This document shows, one piece after another, positions 63,839 to 64,000 of a DNA stretch of 64,000 nt; position 1 is the first letter of the stretch, and the number at the start of each line of letters is the position of its first letter. The notes under the pieces are model-generated. The model was given only the letters and a program-made list of their open reading frames with translations. It was not told where the DNA came from and made no database searches. The stretch comes from Ciborinia camelliae (Eukaryota; Ascomycota; Leotiomycetes; Helotiales; Sclerotiniaceae), in contig JANPYM010000007.1 of the NCBI GenBank assembly GCA_025890175.1, positions 600,944-664,943 on the forward strand, read 5' to 3'. Made by a program: the position numbers and the translations under genes.

Positions 63839-64000
63839 ATATATATATATAATATATATATATTATATATTTAATAGATTATAAAGCCTGTATAGTTACA
63901 TTTTATTAATAATTATATTAAGCTTAAATATAACCTTTTTTAATTTTTCCTTCGTTATTACAAAATAAAAAAAAATAATTATATTTAAAAAAAATAATTA

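Larger units (their letters stand above)
62566..64000. other. AT-rich right end of the window
   Basis: About 1.4 kb without a gene. From ~62950 it becomes extremely AT-rich (TATATA and AATTAT runs), with a 9-bp tandem repeat (63302-63360) and a long imperfect inverted repeat (63588-63838). The composition fits a RIP-mutated repeat relic. The 82-codon open frame over the 9-bp repeat (poly NSR) is an artefact. Confidence 0.6.

Overview
The window is nuclear DNA of a filamentous ascomycete (Pezizomycotina). It has short spliceosomal introns, mostly 45-125 nt, with GTANGT-type donors, CTAAC-like branch points and CAG/TAG acceptors. It carries a fused five-domain AROM gene, which is typical of fungi, and the gene content is otherwise ordinary for a fungus. 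Base composition and protein character suggest a leotiomycete (Sclerotiniaceae-like), but that is inference. There is no operon structure, no CRISPR array, no rRNA and no recognisable tRNA.

Layout, left half: the 3' end of cytosolic isoleucyl-tRNA synthetase (+, 1-604); a 59-codon, three-exon twin-CX9C gene resembling complex I assembly factor NDUFAF8 (-, 943-1264); SFI1 (+, 1955-5308); RAV1 of the RAVE complex (+, 6059-10294, six exons); a Q/P/G/Y-rich low-complexity protein (+, 11350-12246); an AT-rich island (about 12.55-13.65 kb); an alpha/beta hydrolase (+, 13857-14776); an uncharacterised protein (-, 16429-17544); a 15-exon neurofibromin/IRA-type Ras GTPase-activating protein of about 2588 aa (-, 18932-27512); and the 5'-3' exoribonuclease RAT1 (-, 28917-32069).

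Layout, right half: the vesicle tether USO1 (+, 32715-35840), divergent from RAT1; a two-TM protein of unknown function (-, 37113-38054); an uncharacterised 564-aa protein (+, 38912-40724); an NDUFAF2/mimitin-like complex I assembly factor (-, 41073-41776); a 6.4-kb gene desert rich in a TACCTAGGTA palindrome; a C2H2 transcription factor with a probable 5'-UTR intron (+, 48201-50144); a repeat-rich spacer with 22 perfect GGATTT copies; AROM (-, 52124-56955), whose last 24 residues lie on a separate 3' exon; a secreted GH78-type alpha-L-rhamnosidase with an inserted jelly-roll-like domain (-, 58334-60855); a decayed UROD/MetE-like pseudogene (about 61.78-62.57 kb); and an AT-rich tail holding a long imperfect inverted repeat with RIP-like transition differences (63588-63838).

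Most genes are housekeeping: translation, Ras signalling, vacuolar ATPase assembly, ER-Golgi traffic, RNA turnover, shikimate synthesis and complex I assembly. I do not see a clear new multi-gene system. The most useful discoveries are the hidden twin-CX9C gene, several exon models that naive ORF reading misses (SFI1 exon 1, AROM last exon, rhamnosidase signal-peptide exon, NDUFAF2 exon 1), the UROD/MetE-like pseudogene, the inverted repeat at the right end, and a run of six inverted repeats downstream of SFI1.
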